A program made the position numbers and the translations under genes. Positions 9,263 to 19,947 of a stretch of DNA of 64,000 bases are shown piece by piece (the stretch's first letter is position 1; the number at the start of each line of letters is the position of its first letter). The stretch comes from an uncultured Aeromonadales bacterium (lineage in GTDB: Bacteria > Pseudomonadota > Gammaproteobacteria > Enterobacterales > Succinivibrionaceae): assembly GCA_902782145.1 (NCBI GenBank), contig CACZLZ010000003.1:62001-126000 (forward strand). Reading direction: 5' to 3'. The notes beneath the pieces are model-generated. The model saw nothing but the letters and a program-made list of their open reading frames with translations. It was not told the origin of the DNA and searched no databases.

Positions 9263-11173
9263 ATGAAATACCTCTCACGATCCCTGATCATTCTGGCACT
9301 GCTGCTGCTGATAGCTGTGGCCTGCACCTACCTCTACCTGCGCAGCGGCCGCATCGCCGAACCCCTGGCCAGGTTCATCCAGGAGCAGACGGGATATGAG
9401 CTCACCATCGGGGACGCGGAATACAACCCCCTCTACCCCGATACCATACTCCTGCGGCGGATCTCCGCCGGAGAGGGCTTTGCCGCCGATCAGATCTACG
9501 TGGAGTTTGACAGCGCCTCCCTGGCCCGGGGTGAGCTCCTGATCCGGGAGCTGGAGGCGGTGAATGTCACCCTGAACACCGATCTGCTGCCGCCGATCCG
9601 GCTGAAGCCCAAGGGCGGATTCTTCCGCAATGTCACCATCAAGGATCTGCACCTGAAGGACTTCAGCCTACGGTCGGGCGAATGGAGCATTGATGACAGC
9701 ATCATCGAACTGAGCAACCTGGATCTGATCCGGGAGGGCCGGCCGAACATCCCGGAGAACTTCTTCGTCAACATGTTCGCCAACCGCCTGAAAAAGGGCT
9801 ATCTCATCCTTCACAGCTTCAACACATCCTTCCACTACACCCCGGATCACATCACGGTAGATGAGTTCAGGACCGAGCTCAGGGACGGCAGCGTCTTCAG
9901 TCAGCTGGACATCTATCCCCCCATGCGGCAGGCAGTGATCCGCCGGCTGGACGTCAGCCGGATCAACGCCGCCGCCGACATGGAGAGCATCTCCGAACTG
10001 ATGGACTGGCAGCTGGACGTCTATGACGCCAGCTTCTCCGGCTGCTCGGCAGATCTGCCGGATCTGGGCCTTGCCGTAACGGGTCTCACCCTGAGTGTCA
10101 ACGATCTGACCTGGAAGGATCACCAGCTGCAGCACATCAGCATCCTGGGCAGTGCCGAGGGCCTGACCTACGGCAACCTCATGCTGCAGAATGTGGAGCT
10201 CTCCCTGAGCCAGCCCCTGAGCAACCCCGTCTCCCACATCCTCCTGTCAGGCAAATACAGCGGAGGCACGGTGGAGACCTACGCCAAGTACAACAAGAAC
10301 ACCGACGTGCTGGACTTCCATGAACTCTCCGCCCGGGGACTGCGCCTTACATCCTCCGACACCGACACCCTGTCCGAGGTGGCGGGCATGATCAATGTCC
10401 GGGAGATCGGCTTCAGGGTGATCAACATCGAGGATCTGTACTACGACGCCCTGGAAGACAGCAGTCCGGTGATCCTGCGGGAGGGCAGTTTCTTCGCCAA
10501 CCACGCCGTCTACCGGGACGGCAACCTCCGGTCCCGGGGCCGGAAGTCCCATATTGAGATGTCGGCAGGTGAACTGGCCGCTGCAGATCTGGACACCCGG
10601 GGGATCTGGGTTGAACTGGAGCTGGATGACACCGGCACAGTGCGGCTGCTGTCCGCAGATGCCCGGGTCAACGGGGGCAAAGTGAATGCCAGCGGCATGT
10701 GGGATCTGGAAAAGGAAAACTGCGCCCTGGAAGTGTCCGGCAAGGACGTGGGCACAGGCTATGTCAGGCTGCTGTTCAGCAGTTTCAGCCCCGTGGCCAC
10801 CTCAGACTTCACCCTTTCGGTGAAGGGATGCGGCCGGAGAGAGGACACGGAATTCCGAGGCCGGTTCTGCCTCAGGGACATCATGGTGAGCGGCATGGAT
10901 CCGGACCTCTTCAGAGGCACCGTCCGGGGACCAGAACTGAAGACAAGATGGGTGCACAGCCGCAGCTCCGGCAGAAACCTGATGGCATCACAGGCTGAAC
11001 TGGACATCAGCGCTGATGCGGACTCCTACCAGATCAGTGGCACCGTGGACGCATTCAGCCGGATCTACCGTCTGGACAGCTCTTTCCATCCCGAGCCGGA
11101 GGAAAACGACTTTGCCACGGTGATCCGGGAGGAGAAGCCCGCCCTGGAGGACACGCCCTCGCCATCTCACTGA
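9263..11173 (+). CDS. AsmA-like periplasmic protein anchored in the inner membrane
   Basis: A 636-residue protein with one N-terminal membrane helix (SLIILALLLLIAVACTYLYL, about 7-27), then a long beta-rich periplasmic region. The segment after the helix (GYELTIGDAEYNPLYPDTILLR) and the repeated strands with conserved 'L..F.L' spacing resemble AsmA-family proteins, several of which are proposed lipid-transfer bridges between the membranes. The match is to general architecture, not a diagnostic motif. The protein is close in size to AsmA itself (about 617 residues, recalled). It follows recG by 42 bases on the same strand. Confidence 0.7.
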   Translation: MKYLSRSLIILALLLLIAVACTYLYLRSGRIAEPLARFIQEQTGYELTIGDAEYNPLYPDTILLRRISAGEGFAADQIYVEFDSASLARGELLIRELEAVNVTLNTDLLPPIRLKPKGGFFRNVTIKDLHLKDFSLRSGEWSIDDSIIELSNLDLIREGRPNIPENFFVNMFANRLKKGYLILHSFNTSFHYTPDHITVDEFRTELRDGSVFSQLDIYPPMRQAVIRRLDVSRINAAADMESISELMDWQLDVYDASFSGCSADLPDLGLAVTGLTLSVNDLTWKDHQLQHISILGSAEGLTYGNLMLQNVELSLSQPLSNPVSHILLSGKYSGGTVETYAKYNKNTDVLDFHELSARGLRLTSSDTDTLSEVAGMINVREIGFRVINIEDLYYDALEDSSPVILREGSFFANHAVYRDGNLRSRGRKSHIEMSAGELAAADLDTRGIWVELELDDTGTVRLLSADARVNGGKVNASGMWDLEKENCALEVSGKDVGTGYVRLLFSSFSPVATSDFTLSVKGCGRREDTEFRGRFCLRDIMVSGMDPDLFRGTVRGPELKTRWVHSRSSGRNLMASQAELDISADADSYQISGTVDAFSRIYRLDSSFHPEPEENDFATVIREEKPALEDTPSPSH

Positions 11174-11425
11174 GGTCGCATCCCGAGCCGTCCGGGATCC
11201 GGGATGACCGCCGATCATACCCCAGGCTTCCGGGAGGACACAGTCCGGAAAGCCGCCGCCAGCCCGGCACCAGCCGGACCCATAGCCGATCTGACCTGTC
11301 AACCGGCATGTCAGGCATCCCAGGAAAGCAGAGGTAGCCAGCACAAGACCAGAGGGACAGATGCTCCCGCCGGAGGCATCCGGTGCTCAGCAGTCTGCCC
11401 CGGACTCAGGCCGTAAAGATTGGCA

Positions 11426-11473
11426 AGCAGATCAGAGAACTGATCGGAGAGCAGATCAGAGAAAGGATCACTT
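11426..11473. repeat. Two copies of a 24-bp direct repeat
   Basis: Two adjacent 24-base units (11426-11449 and 11450-11473) begin AGCAGATCAGAGAA. They overlap the last bases of yihY. The rest of 11174-11425, between the convergent AsmA-like gene and yihY, shows nothing I can interpret. Confidence 0.6.
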
Positions 11474-12502
11474 CTCCCCGGGCTCCTGACTGCAGCCGCA
11501 GTTCTCTCCCTTCTCCGTCTCTCCGCCCTGGGGCCTGCCGTTATTCTCCCAGGAGCATTCCTGGCTGTTGATGGAGTCCTTCAGGATAGCCGACTCCTCA
11601 TCAGCGTTCAGGACTGTGCCATCCCGGTCATACATCTCCTGCTCCCGCTTCTTCAGATCGTACAGATCCTGCAGGCTGGCATGGATCTCAACCCCGATGA
11701 ATACGATCAGCCAGCTGACATAGATCCACACCAGCAGGATGGGGATCACCGCAATGGCGCCGTAGATGTTCTGATACGAGGGGAAATAGATGATGTACAG
11801 AGAAAACAGGCGCTTGCCCAGTTCCAGGAGCACGGCCGCCACCAGGGCGCCCACTGCGGCATAGGAAACCCGCACCTTGCGGTTGGGCACCACCGCATAC
11901 ATCAGCAGTAGCGCCACAAAGGAGAACATCACCGGCAGGATCTTGATGACGTTCCGCTGCAGGAAGGGGATGATCCCCAGACCATCATCAATGGTGTAGG
12001 ACACCGCATAGGAAGTAAGGGCCAGACTGCTGCCGATGAGGATGGGACCCAGGGTGATGACCATCCAGTACACGGAGAAGGTTGTCAGCAGCGGCCTCTT
12101 GGCAGTGCACTTCCAGATGTGGTTCAGGGAACTGTCAATGGACTGGATCAGCATCATGGACACCACCAGCAGCACCAGGGCGCCGATTATGGTGGTGTTG
12201 GAGGCATTGCGGGAGAAGATCTCCAGGTTCTCCTCCAGCACATCCCCGGACACCGGCATGAAATTGCTGAAAATAAGGCTCTTCAGTTCCGTCTTGGTGG
12301 AATGGAACACCGGCAGGGTGGACAGCATGGAGAACAGCACGGTGAGGAAGGGCACCAGGGACAGCAGGGTGACATAGGCCAGATGGCTGGCCTCCACGGT
12401 TATGCGGTCATGAATGTAGCGCAGGGTGAGGGCCTTCTGAAAAAGCAGAAAGCGCCCAAGATACGGAATGGAAAACAGTTTGTTCTGCAGTCTGTCCAGC
12501 AT
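11468..12502 (-). CDS. yihY: YihY/BrkB-family inner-membrane protein
   Basis: A 344-residue integral membrane protein of the YihY (formerly mis-called RNase BN) family; the molecular function is not established. Family features are visible: ALTLRYIHDRITVEASHLAYVTLLSLVPFLTVLFS at the N-terminus (positions about 23-58), a run of six or so helices, SYAAVGALVAAVLLELGKRLFSLYI and PSYQNIYGAIAVIPILLVWIYVSWLIVFIGVEI. The last ~55 residues are hydrophilic and charged. It is transcribed divergently from the exported protein at 12597. Confidence 0.9.
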   Translation of the reverse strand: MLDRLQNKLFSIPYLGRFLLFQKALTLRYIHDRITVEASHLAYVTLLSLVPFLTVLFSMLSTLPVFHSTKTELKSLIFSNFMPVSGDVLEENLEIFSRNASNTTIIGALVLLVVSMMLIQSIDSSLNHIWKCTAKRPLLTTFSVYWMVITLGPILIGSSLALTSYAVSYTIDDGLGIIPFLQRNVIKILPVMFSFVALLLMYAVVPNRKVRVSYAAVGALVAAVLLELGKRLFSLYIIYFPSYQNIYGAIAVIPILLVWIYVSWLIVFIGVEIHASLQDLYDLKKREQEMYDRDGTVLNADEESAILKDSINSQECSWENNGRPQGGETEKGENCGCSQEPGEK

Positions 12503-12596
12503 AATATAGGTTCCGGCGAAGAAAACTCACTGCCGCCCATTATGCAGTCCCCCGGGGACAATTGCAAAAGGATCGGCGGGAGCACGGAGATAGCTC

Positions 12597-13550
12597 ATGA
12601 GCACAGTCAAGCAGATCGCAGCAGCCCTGGCGACGCTGTCACTGGTCCTGGGAGGAAGCATGGCACTGACGGAAGAGGACACACAGGTCGACGGCGGAAG
12701 AACCGAAACCCGTCTGGATCTGCCCCGGGAGATCAGATCGGAGAACATTGTGTCCTTCAGCCTGATCCTGCAAGATCCCCGGGAATATGAACCGGATGAG
12801 AAGACGGGGGACGGCACAGGGGAGGTGATAACGGCCGGCTCCATGCGCCTGGAAAAGGATGCGGGCGGCATCCTCCGGATCCGGGCCTCCGGCGGCGGCC
12901 CGGCCACCGGACACCGGGACGGCAGTGCCTTCTTTGTGGAGTTTACCACCCCTGACCACGGGTACACCGCAAAACTTCAGGAACTGATCCAAAAGCACGG
13001 CATGATCGCCGACAACGGCCACTACTCCCACACTGCGGGGCTCCCCTCCGGCGACGGGGACCAGCTGAGGGTGATCTATGACAGCGGCGAGCAGATCGGC
13101 AAGGGAAGCAACAACAGCCGGATCCTGTCCCGGCAGGCCGCCCTGGATGTCTTTGCGCTCTTCCGGGAGATCACCCGGGAAGCCGGACATGACTTCACCA
13201 CCGAAGGCTCCACCAGGGCCCTCTATGACGATCCCACCACGGAATGGCTCCAGGGGATCTGGGAGGGACGCCATTTCGGGACTCCCTGCCAGGTGCGCTT
13301 TGCCGGCAGGCATGTGCAGATCACCTACGGTGGGTCTCTGACCGATGACACGGACTATGTCATTGTGGACGGATGGGTCAGACCCGACACTCCATCCGCC
13401 CGGAAGGGAGGGCACGCCGTCTTCAGTGCCCTCACCGGCATGTCCAAGAAAAACAGCTTCACCCTGAATGCCGGTGTTTACCGCAACGGCGCCTCATCCT
13501 CCTTTGAGCTGCGGAAAGTCACCGCAAAGGAGGAGGCGGAAGCCAGGTAA
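12597..13550 (+). CDS. Exported protein of unknown function
   Basis: A 317-residue protein that I do not recognise. An N-terminal signal peptide is likely (about residues 1-24, IAAALATLSLVLGGSMALT). The mature part is soluble and polar with few cysteines. A central segment FVEFTTPDHGYTAKLQELIQ and a C-terminal strand-rich segment that looks like a small lipocalin- or barrel-like fold (GVYRNGASSSFELRKVT) are the only notable parts. The ATG follows CACGGAG. It lies between divergent yihY and convergent clcA and seems to be a single-gene unit. Confidence 0.7.
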   Translation: MSTVKQIAAALATLSLVLGGSMALTEEDTQVDGGRTETRLDLPREIRSENIVSFSLILQDPREYEPDEKTGDGTGEVITAGSMRLEKDAGGILRIRASGGGPATGHRDGSAFFVEFTTPDHGYTAKLQELIQKHGMIADNGHYSHTAGLPSGDGDQLRVIYDSGEQIGKGSNNSRILSRQAALDVFALFREITREAGHDFTTEGSTRALYDDPTTEWLQGIWEGRHFGTPCQVRFAGRHVQITYGGSLTDDTDYVIVDGWVRPDTPSARKGGHAVFSALTGMSKKNSFTLNAGVYRNGASSSFELRKVTAKEEAEAR

Positions 13551-13602
13551 GACGGGACCTGATGAAAAGATGAGGCGGGAAAACCCGGCTGCGCCGCGTT
13601 TC

Positions 13603-15015
13603 TCAGGATCCGCCTGCCGGCCCTCTGCCCGGGATGCCTCCGGAGGCGGTATTCCTACCTCCGGCAGCGGCTAGGCGTAGTGTGCGGTTCAGGATCTGGG
13701 TGTAAATGGGAATGCCTCCCAGCTTCTGGGCCGTCAGGGTGGCTGCCAGGGTGGTGATCATCATGGGCAGGATAAACATGTAGTTGCCGCTCATCTCCGC
13801 CGCCAGGACGATCCCGGTAACCGGAGCCCGCACCGAGGCGGCAAAAATGGCGCACATGCCAGCCACCGCCAGACTTCCGGTGCCGGGGAACCAGGGGGCG
13901 CCAGCAAGATCCAGAGCATTGCCCAAAGCCGCCCCCAGAAGTACCCCCAGGGAAAGGCTAGGGGCAAAGATCCCTCCGGGGATGCCGCTGCAGAAGCACA
14001 GCAGGATCCCCAGGATCCGCACCGCCAGTAGCAGGAGAAGCACGGACAGTGTCTGCTGCCCCATGATCCAGGAGGGAATGGACGCCATGCCGGATCCCGA
14101 GGCCTCAGGCCAGATCACCGCCAGGATCCCGTACAGTCCCCCCAAAAGGAAGATCACCGGCAGAGCCCGGCTGAGCCGACCCTGGTGCAAAGCCAGGTAC
14201 CGATCCTGGAACCAGCCCACCGCCCGGTTGAACAGCGTCCCGGCAATGCCCGCCAGGACTCCCAGGACCGCAAACCAGACACATCCGGCCAGCTCCGGTG
14301 CCCCATACACCGGCAGCTCCGCAAACACCGGCTGACTGCCCAGGATCCAGCAGCGGATCAGGGTGGCGGAGATCACCGCAACGCTCACCGTCTTGATGGC
14401 CAGGAAACTGTAGCGGAACTGGGGCCGCAGCTCCTCCAGCACAAACATGATCCCCGCCAGGGGCGCATTGAATGCGGCGGCAAGCCCGGCGGCGCCTCCG
14501 GCGGCCAGCAGGGCCATGGAATTGGCCCGGGGAAGCAGCGCCAGATCTGCCGACATCTTGCCCAGATTGCCACCAATCTGGATGGAGGGCCCCTCCCGGC
14601 CCAGCACCATGCCGGATCCCAGGGCCGCCACGCCTCCCACAAGCTTCACCGGCAGCACCCGCCACCACCGCACCGACCGCCGCCGATCTAATGCGCCCTC
14701 GATTTCGGGGATCCCGGAGCCGCCGGCCTCCGGGGCAAAGCGCATGGTCAGAAACAGGGCAAAGGCGGCAAGGGCTCCTGAGGATAGCAGCAGAGCCAGG
14801 AGCTCTGGGAGATCCGGAGTGCGGCCCTCAAAGCAGGACTGCCGGAAGGCGTTCATCAGATCCGGCAGGATCTGGAAGGCCGCGCACACCAGCCCGGTGA
14901 CGCACCCCAGTAATGATGACATGATCAGGATCCTTCCGGGAACAATCTCCTTCCGCAGAAGACGCCGCACCGCCCTGCGGAAGGGATATCTCCGTCTGCT
15001 AGCTGCCATGATCAC
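13603..15015 (-). CDS. clcA: H+/Cl- exchange transporter, ClC family
   Basis: A 470-residue inner-membrane antiporter that exchanges two chloride for one proton, used in acid resistance in enterobacteria. The anion-pathway motifs are all there: GSGIPEIEGAL, GREGPSIQIGG with the external gating Glu, and GIFAPSLSLGVLLG. The internal proton-transfer Glu is in FVLEELRPQFRY, and a Tyr near the end (GGIPIYTQILNRTL) matches the E. coli chloride-coordinating position. So this should be a coupled exchanger rather than a channel. Length matches E. coli ClcA (473). Two possible starts lie two codons apart (MIMAAS). Confidence 0.95.
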   Translation of the reverse strand: MIMAASRRRYPFRRAVRRLLRKEIVPGRILIMSSLLGCVTGLVCAAFQILPDLMNAFRQSCFEGRTPDLPELLALLLSSGALAAFALFLTMRFAPEAGGSGIPEIEGALDRRRSVRWWRVLPVKLVGGVAALGSGMVLGREGPSIQIGGNLGKMSADLALLPRANSMALLAAGGAAGLAAAFNAPLAGIMFVLEELRPQFRYSFLAIKTVSVAVISATLIRCWILGSQPVFAELPVYGAPELAGCVWFAVLGVLAGIAGTLFNRAVGWFQDRYLALHQGRLSRALPVIFLLGGLYGILAVIWPEASGSGMASIPSWIMGQQTLSVLLLLLAVRILGILLCFCSGIPGGIFAPSLSLGVLLGAALGNALDLAGAPWFPGTGSLAVAGMCAIFAASVRAPVTGIVLAAEMSGNYMFILPMMITTLAATLTAQKLGGIPIYTQILNRTLRLAAAGGRNTASGGIPGRGPAGGS

Positions 15016-15035
15016 CCGTCCCTCATCTGTTCACA

Positions 15036-15073
15036 CAAAAAAGCCGGGGGAACATGTCTGGTTCCTCCGGCTG
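15036..15073 (-). terminator. Rho-independent terminator after typA
   Basis: On the minus strand a GCCGG-GGAAC stem with one mismatch pairs with GTTCC-CCGGC around a 7-base loop, followed by six T residues (15037-15042 on this strand read as A). It lies between the typA stop and the clcA start, so clcA probably has its own promoter. Confidence 0.85.
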
Positions 15074-15091
15074 CAGGCAGGAAAACCGTTC

Positions 15092-16942
15092 CTACTGCTT
15101 CATTTCAAGGGATGAGGGGTTGTGCCCCTGGGCACCCCGGTATGCCCGGATCCGGTCGATCTCCGTCAGATGCTTCTTCCGCAGCCTGATGGACACCGGA
15201 GTCACCTCCACCAGCTCATCATCATTGATGAACTCCAGGGCCTGCTCCAGGGACAGCACCACCGGAGGCACCAGCACAATGGCCTCATCCGTGCCGGAGG
15301 CCCGGACATTGGTCAGTTTCTTGCCCTTCAGGCAGTTGACCGTGAGATCGTTGTCCCGGTTGTGCACACCGATGATCTGACCCTCATAGACCTCAGCGGC
15401 ATGGCCGATGAAGAGGTAGCCCCGATCCTGGAGATACCACAGAGCATAGCCCAGGGCCTTGCCGGTGGCATTGGAGATCATGACGCCGTTCTTGCGGCAT
15501 CCAATCTCACCGCCCCGGAACTCGCCATAGCTGTCAAAGGTGTGGTAGATGAGGCCCAGGCCTGAGGTCATGGTCATGAACTCGCTCTGGAAGCCGATGA
15601 GTCCCCGGGAGGGGATCTTGTAGTCAATGCGCACCCGGCCCTTGCCGTCGGGAACCATGTTCACCAGCTCGGCCCGGCGCTCACCCAGGGCCTGCATGAC
15701 GGCGCCCTGGCTGGCCTCGTCCACATCAACCGTGAGATTCTCAATAGGCTCCATCTTCCGGCCGTCAATCTCCTTCACGATGACCTCCGGACGGGAGACC
15801 GCCAGCTCATAGCCCTCCCGGCGCATGCTCTCAATCAGCACGGAAAGGTGCAGTTCACCCCGGCCTGAGACCTTGAACTTGTCGGTGTCTTCGGTCATCT
15901 CCACCCTAAGGGCCACATTGTGCTTCAGCTCCTCCTGCAGACGCTCCAGGATGTTGCGGGAGGTGACAAACTTGCCCTCCCGGCCGGCAAAGGGGGAGGT
16001 GTTCACCTGGAAGGTCATGGAGACCGTGGGCTCATCCACCGTCAGGGGAGGCAGGGCCTCCACATGGTCAGAAGAGCAGACCGTGTCGGAGATCTTGAGC
16101 TCACCGAGTCCGGTCACAGCGACAATGTCACCGGCATCGGCCGATGCCACCTCACTGCGCTGCAGTCCCAGGTAACCCAGGATCTGGCCGATGCGCCCGG
16201 TCCGGGTGCTGCCGTCGGCACCCACCACAGTAACCGCCATGTTGGTTTTGGCCGTGCCTCGCATGATGCGTCCCACACCGATGACGCCCACATAGGAAGA
16301 GTAGTCCAGCTGGGAGATCTGCATCTGGAATGCACCCTCAGGATCCGCCTTGGGCGGCTCAACGCAGTCCACAATAGCCTGGAACAGTGCCGTCATGTCA
16401 GTGCCGGGAGTGCTGAGATCCCGGGTGGCGGTGCCGTTCAGGGCCGAGGTGTAGATAATAGGGAAATCCAGCTGATCATCCGAGGCGCCCAGGTTGTCAA
16501 AAAGATCGAACACCTGGTCGATGACCCACTCAGGACGGGCGCCGGGACGGTCAATCTTGTTGATCACCACAATGGGCTTGAGACCGGCGGCAAAGGCCTT
16601 CTGGGTGACAAACCGGGTCTGGGGCATGGGACCGTCCACGGCGTCCACCAGAAGGAGCACTGAATCCACCATGGACATGACACGCTCCACCTCGCCGCCG
16701 AAATCAGCATGTCCCGGGGTGTCAACTATATTAATACGGTAGCCGTTCCAGTTAATGGCCGTGTTTTTGGCCAGAATGGTTATTCCCCGCTCCCGCTCGA
16801 TCTCATTGGAGTCCATGACCCGCTCCTGATCGGCATTGGCACGGTCCAGGGTTCCGGACTGCTTGAGCAGTTTGTCCACCAGCGTGGTCTTGCCATGATC
16901 CACATGGGCGATTATCGCGATGTTGCGGAGCTTGTCTAACAT
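15092..16942 (-). CDS. typA: Ribosome-associated GTPase BipA/TypA
   Basis: A 616-residue translational GTPase of the EF-G/LepA superfamily, involved in 50S assembly and stress or low-temperature growth. The G domain has [15 protein letters not shown] (G1), ERERGITI (G2), [15 protein letters not shown] (G3), NKIDRPGAR (G4) and TSALNG (G5). A beta-barrel domain, two alpha/beta domains ([20 protein letters not shown]) and the BipA-specific C-terminal domain follow, ending [17 protein letters not shown]. Length is close to E. coli BipA (607). A dedicated terminator lies downstream. Confidence 0.97.
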   Translation of the reverse strand: MLDKLRNIAIIAHVDHGKTTLVDKLLKQSGTLDRANADQERVMDSNEIERERGITILAKNTAINWNGYRINIVDTPGHADFGGEVERVMSMVDSVLLLVDAVDGPMPQTRFVTQKAFAAGLKPIVVINKIDRPGARPEWVIDQVFDLFDNLGASDDQLDFPIIYTSALNGTATRDLSTPGTDMTALFQAIVDCVEPPKADPEGAFQMQISQLDYSSYVGVIGVGRIMRGTAKTNMAVTVVGADGSTRTGRIGQILGYLGLQRSEVASADAGDIVAVTGLGELKISDTVCSSDHVEALPPLTVDEPTVSMTFQVNTSPFAGREGKFVTSRNILERLQEELKHNVALRVEMTEDTDKFKVSGRGELHLSVLIESMRREGYELAVSRPEVIVKEIDGRKMEPIENLTVDVDEASQGAVMQALGERRAELVNMVPDGKGRVRIDYKIPSRGLIGFQSEFMTMTSGLGLIYHTFDSYGEFRGGEIGCRKNGVMISNATGKALGYALWYLQDRGYLFIGHAAEVYEGQIIGVHNRDNDLTVNCLKGKKLTNVRASGTDEAIVLVPPVVLSLEQALEFINDDELVEVTPVSIRLRKKHLTEIDRIRAYRGAQGHNPSSLEMKQ

Positions 16943-17104
16943 AAAAACCTCGGTTGCGTATCTGATCTCGGAGGGAAAACTCCGGTCATTTTACTCTCAA
17001 TAATGTGATCTTCATAGCACAATCAGTAATCAGCCGCCACGCCATCATCCGGCCGCCGCACCCCTGCCCGCCTGTCCCGGCGGGACTTTCACCTGTCAGC
17101 AGAC

Positions 17105-17136
17105 AAAAAAGGGAGCCTCCCCGAAGGAAAGCCCCC
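17105..17136 (-). terminator. Terminator with UUCG tetraloop after the barrel protein gene
   Basis: On the minus strand an 11-base stem ending GGGAGGCTCCC closes a TTCG loop and is followed by TTTTTT (17105-17110 read as A on the plus strand). It is oriented to stop transcripts of the outer-membrane protein gene 50 bases upstream. Confidence 0.85.
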
Positions 17137-17188
17137 GCAGAGCCGCCGTCCCGGATCAGTTGGGTCGGCGGATCAGATGTTCAGATCC

Positions 17189-17773
17189 TCAGAACCTGAA
17201 GGCAAAGCCAGCTTGGGCGTTGTGGGAGTGCAGATCACTGCTCAGCCGGACGAAGCGGTAACCCAGATCGATGCTGAAATGATCGCCGATGTTGAACATC
17301 ATGCCGGCTCCCCCCTGGAGGGCAGTGTTGGACTTCCGATCGGAGTCCAGCCTTTCGCCGTGACGCTCATACTTGACCCGGCCCCAGTCACAGCCGGCGC
17401 CGGCGGTGAGATAGAAGTTCATCCACTCGGCAGCATAGAGATCCAGGTAGCCGTTGACCATGAGCATGTCAATGTCAATGTCGGACTTGACGGTGCCGCC
17501 GGGATAACTGATATCGTCGGATCCCTGGAAGAAGTGGGTGTACTCCAGCTCGCCCCGGTAACCCAGGACGCCGTCGCCCCGGAAGCTCACACCGCCAGCC
17601 ACGGCAAGGTTGGCCACGGAGTCAGAATAATGTCCGCTTGCGCCCTCCGGCTCTCCCCGGAGCACGGAAACACCACTCTTGACTGACGCATAACCGGCAA
17701 CATCTGCAAGACAGACGGGAGACAGCGACATCAGCATGCAAAACACAGCAAGTTTTTTGTTCATTTTCATCAA
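17189..17773 (-). CDS. Small outer-membrane beta-barrel protein
   Basis: A 194-residue protein with a Sec signal peptide (KLAVFCMLMSLSPVCLADVAG; cleavage probably after CLA). The mature region alternates amphipathic strands typical of an eight-stranded OmpA/Opa-like barrel (GYRGELEYTHFF, MLMVNGYLDLYAAEWMNFYLTAGAG, NIGDHFSIDLGYRFVRL). It ends AGFAFRF, with the C-terminal Phe that the BAM complex prefers. Family: opacity-like porins; ligand unknown. It has its own strong promoter at 17806-17833 and a terminator, so it is a single-gene unit. Confidence 0.85.
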   Translation of the reverse strand: MMKMNKKLAVFCMLMSLSPVCLADVAGYASVKSGVSVLRGEPEGASGHYSDSVANLAVAGGVSFRGDGVLGYRGELEYTHFFQGSDDISYPGGTVKSDIDIDMLMVNGYLDLYAAEWMNFYLTAGAGCDWGRVKYERHGERLDSDRKSNTALQGGAGMMFNIGDHFSIDLGYRFVRLSSDLHSHNAQAGFAFRF

Positions 17774-17805
17774 TTCCTGTATCTGTTCAAAATCCAGAAC
17801 GGCAG

Positions 17806-17833
17806 ATTTTACTCCTGTCTGCTGTCATGTCAA
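17806..17833 (-). promoter_or_regulatory. Sigma-70 promoter of the barrel protein gene
   Basis: On the minus strand TTGACA (17833-17828) and TAAAAT (17811-17806) are separated by 16 bases, about 33 bases upstream of the ATG. The perfect -35 suggests strong expression. The rest of the 600-base gap up to glnA (17834-18208) shows no gene. Confidence 0.75.
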
Positions 17834-18208
17834 CAATCAGCGTAAAATTTCTGATCAGCGCCCTTCCGCACCCGGATTTCTGTCAGAAAGCACCTCCCGG
17901 ATACCGATCTGCCCAAGGAGCAGGCACTGCCTCCCGGGAAAGGCTCACCTCCCCGGCAGCGCCGGTCACCGGCTCCCGGTAACCAGCCTCACCGGCCTCT
18001 CCTGTGACGGATCATCCAGGCATTCCCCCCGGACTGTAGCGGAGGTGACTCCCGGAGATCCCGGAACGAGAGCAAGAGAGAGATGCGGCCCCGGAGCCGG
18101 CTGCCCGGAGTCCTAAAGCCTGCCGCCCCCCGGAAAGGCGCTGGAAAGAGCCTATGAGGGCATCGTTCCCGGCAGCCGGCAGGACAGGCCCTGGCCTTTT
18201 GCTGCCTG

Positions 18209-18237
18209 TGGAAAAAGCAACGGCAACAGTATAGAAT
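18209..18237 (+). promoter_or_regulatory. Candidate glnA promoter
   Basis: TGGAAA and TAGAAT with a 17-base spacer, about 130 bases before the glnA ATG. A dyad-like TGTGATGATTGATCA stretch lies at the expected transcription start (18239-18253) and might bind a CRP/FNR-type regulator. I did not find a convincing sigma-54 (GG-N10-GC) element. Confidence 0.4.
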
Positions 18238-18369
18238 TGTGATGATTGATCAGCATTTTCTGGGACCGGAGCACCTTCCGGGCCCAGCCGGAAGTACCGC
18301 TCACATCTCTTCCCGGGACCCATTCTTCCGGGCGCAGCGGAAAGCCAGTCACAACAGGAGTTAAGCCAT

Positions 18370-19785
18370 ATGTCCGACGCCGTCCAAGATCTTCTGCAAT
18401 ACATCCAGGACAAGGAAATCAAGTTTCTCGATCTCCGGTTCACCGACACCAAGGGCAAGGAGCACCACATAACCATCCCGGTCAGCCAGATTGACGAGGA
18501 CTTCTTCGAGGACGGGAAAATGTTCGACGGCTCCTCCATCGGCGGCTGGCGGGGGATCAACAAGTCCGACATGGTGCTGATGCCGGATCCCACCTCCTGG
18601 CACCAGGATCCCTTCTATGCAGATCCCACCGTCTTCATCCGCTGCGACATCCTTGAGCCCAAGACCATGACCGGCTATGACCGGGATCCCCGCTCCATCG
18701 CCAAGAGGGCTGAGGAGTACCTGAAGTCCAGCGGCATTGCCGACAGCGTGATCTTCGGACCGGAGCCTGAGTTCTTCATTTTCGACGACGTGCGCTTCTC
18801 CAATGAGATGAACGGTTGCTTCTACCGGGTAGACGCGGAGGATGCGGCCTGGAATTCCGGCACCGAATACAAGAACGGCAACCTAGGGCACCGCCCCTTC
18901 GTCAAGGGCGGCTACTTCCCGGTTCCCCCGGTGGATCCCTCCCAGGATCTCCGCTCAGAGATCTGCCTGGAACTGGAAAAACTGGGCATGGTGGTGGAGG
19001 CCCATCACCACGAGGTGGCCACCGGCGGACAGAATGAGATCGCCACCCGGTTCAACACTCTGACCCGGAAGGCAGACGAGATCCAGGAGCTGAAGTATGT
19101 GATCCACAATGTCTGCCAGAACTACAACAAGACCGCCACCTTCATGCCCAAGCCCATCTACGGGGACAACGGATCCGGCATGCACTGCAACCAGTCCCTG
19201 AGCAAGGGCGGCAGGAACATCTTCGCCGGCGACGGCTACGGCGGGCTTTCCCAGGAGGCCATCTACTATATCGGCGGCATTATCAAGCACGCCCGGGCCC
19301 TGAACGCCTTCACCAACCCCTCCACCAACTCCTACAAGAGGCTGGTGCCGGGCTTTGAGGCTCCGGTGATGCTGGCCTACTCCGCCTCCAACCGCTCTGC
19401 CTCCATCAGGATCCCCGCCGTAGCCTCCCCCAAGGCCACCCGGGTGGAGGTCCGCTTCCCCGACTGCATGGCCAACCCCTATCTGGCCTTTGCCGCCATG
19501 CTCATGGCTGGGCTGGACGGGATCCAGAACAAGATCAATCCGGGAGAGGCCATGGACAAGAACCTCTATGATCTCCCTCCCGAGGAGGCATCCAACATTC
19601 CCCAGGTCTGCGGATCCCTGGAGGAGGCCCTGAACAGCCTCCAGGCTGATCATGAGTTCCTGACCCGGGGCGGAGTCTTCACCGAGGATTTCATCAACTC
19701 CTATGTGGAGCTCAAAATGCAGGATGTCAGCCGGGTGCGGATGGTTCCCCATCCCCTGGAGTTTGAACTCTACTATTCCCTGTGA
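18370..19785 (+). CDS. glnA: Glutamine synthetase, type I (adenylylatable)
   Basis: A 471-residue enzyme that makes glutamine from glutamate, ammonia and ATP. The catalytic beta-grasp and barrel motifs are clear: [69 protein letters not shown] and [23 protein letters not shown]. The adenylylation loop is intact, with Tyr at residue 400 in NLYDLPPEE, so activity should be controlled by GlnE and PII. The ATG at 18370 follows AACAGGAG. No ntrBC genes follow; a strong terminator comes right after the gene. Confidence 0.98.
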   Translation: MSDAVQDLLQYIQDKEIKFLDLRFTDTKGKEHHITIPVSQIDEDFFEDGKMFDGSSIGGWRGINKSDMVLMPDPTSWHQDPFYADPTVFIRCDILEPKTMTGYDRDPRSIAKRAEEYLKSSGIADSVIFGPEPEFFIFDDVRFSNEMNGCFYRVDAEDAAWNSGTEYKNGNLGHRPFVKGGYFPVPPVDPSQDLRSEICLELEKLGMVVEAHHHEVATGGQNEIATRFNTLTRKADEIQELKYVIHNVCQNYNKTATFMPKPIYGDNGSGMHCNQSLSKGGRNIFAGDGYGGLSQEAIYYIGGIIKHARALNAFTNPSTNSYKRLVPGFEAPVMLAYSASNRSASIRIPAVASPKATRVEVRFPDCMANPYLAFAAMLMAGLDGIQNKINPGEAMDKNLYDLPPEEASNIPQVCGSLEEALNSLQADHEFLTRGGVFTEDFINSYVELKMQDVSRVRMVPHPLEFELYYSL

Positions 19786-19824
19786 TCCCCCTCCGGGACC
19801 AGGTACCAGAGTCCATACAAACAG

Positions 19825-19858
19825 CGGCGGCAGGAGGAGATCCTGCCGCCGTTTTTTT
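19825..19858 (+). terminator. Rho-independent terminator of glnA
   Basis: An 11-base perfect stem CGGCGGCAGGA / TCCTGCCGCCG with a 5-base loop, followed by seven T residues. Confidence 0.95.
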
Positions 19859-19947
19859 GATCCGCAACGCTATCTGTGACCGCCGGCAACTGTATAATCC
19901 GGGAGATGATCTGATGAAATGCGGTGTTTCACACCCGAGGAGACTCT

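Noticed and set aside
18170-18240. Sigma-54 promoter before glnA
   Set aside because: A TGGCC...TTGCTG stretch looks similar, but the GG and GC elements do not have the required 10-base spacing.
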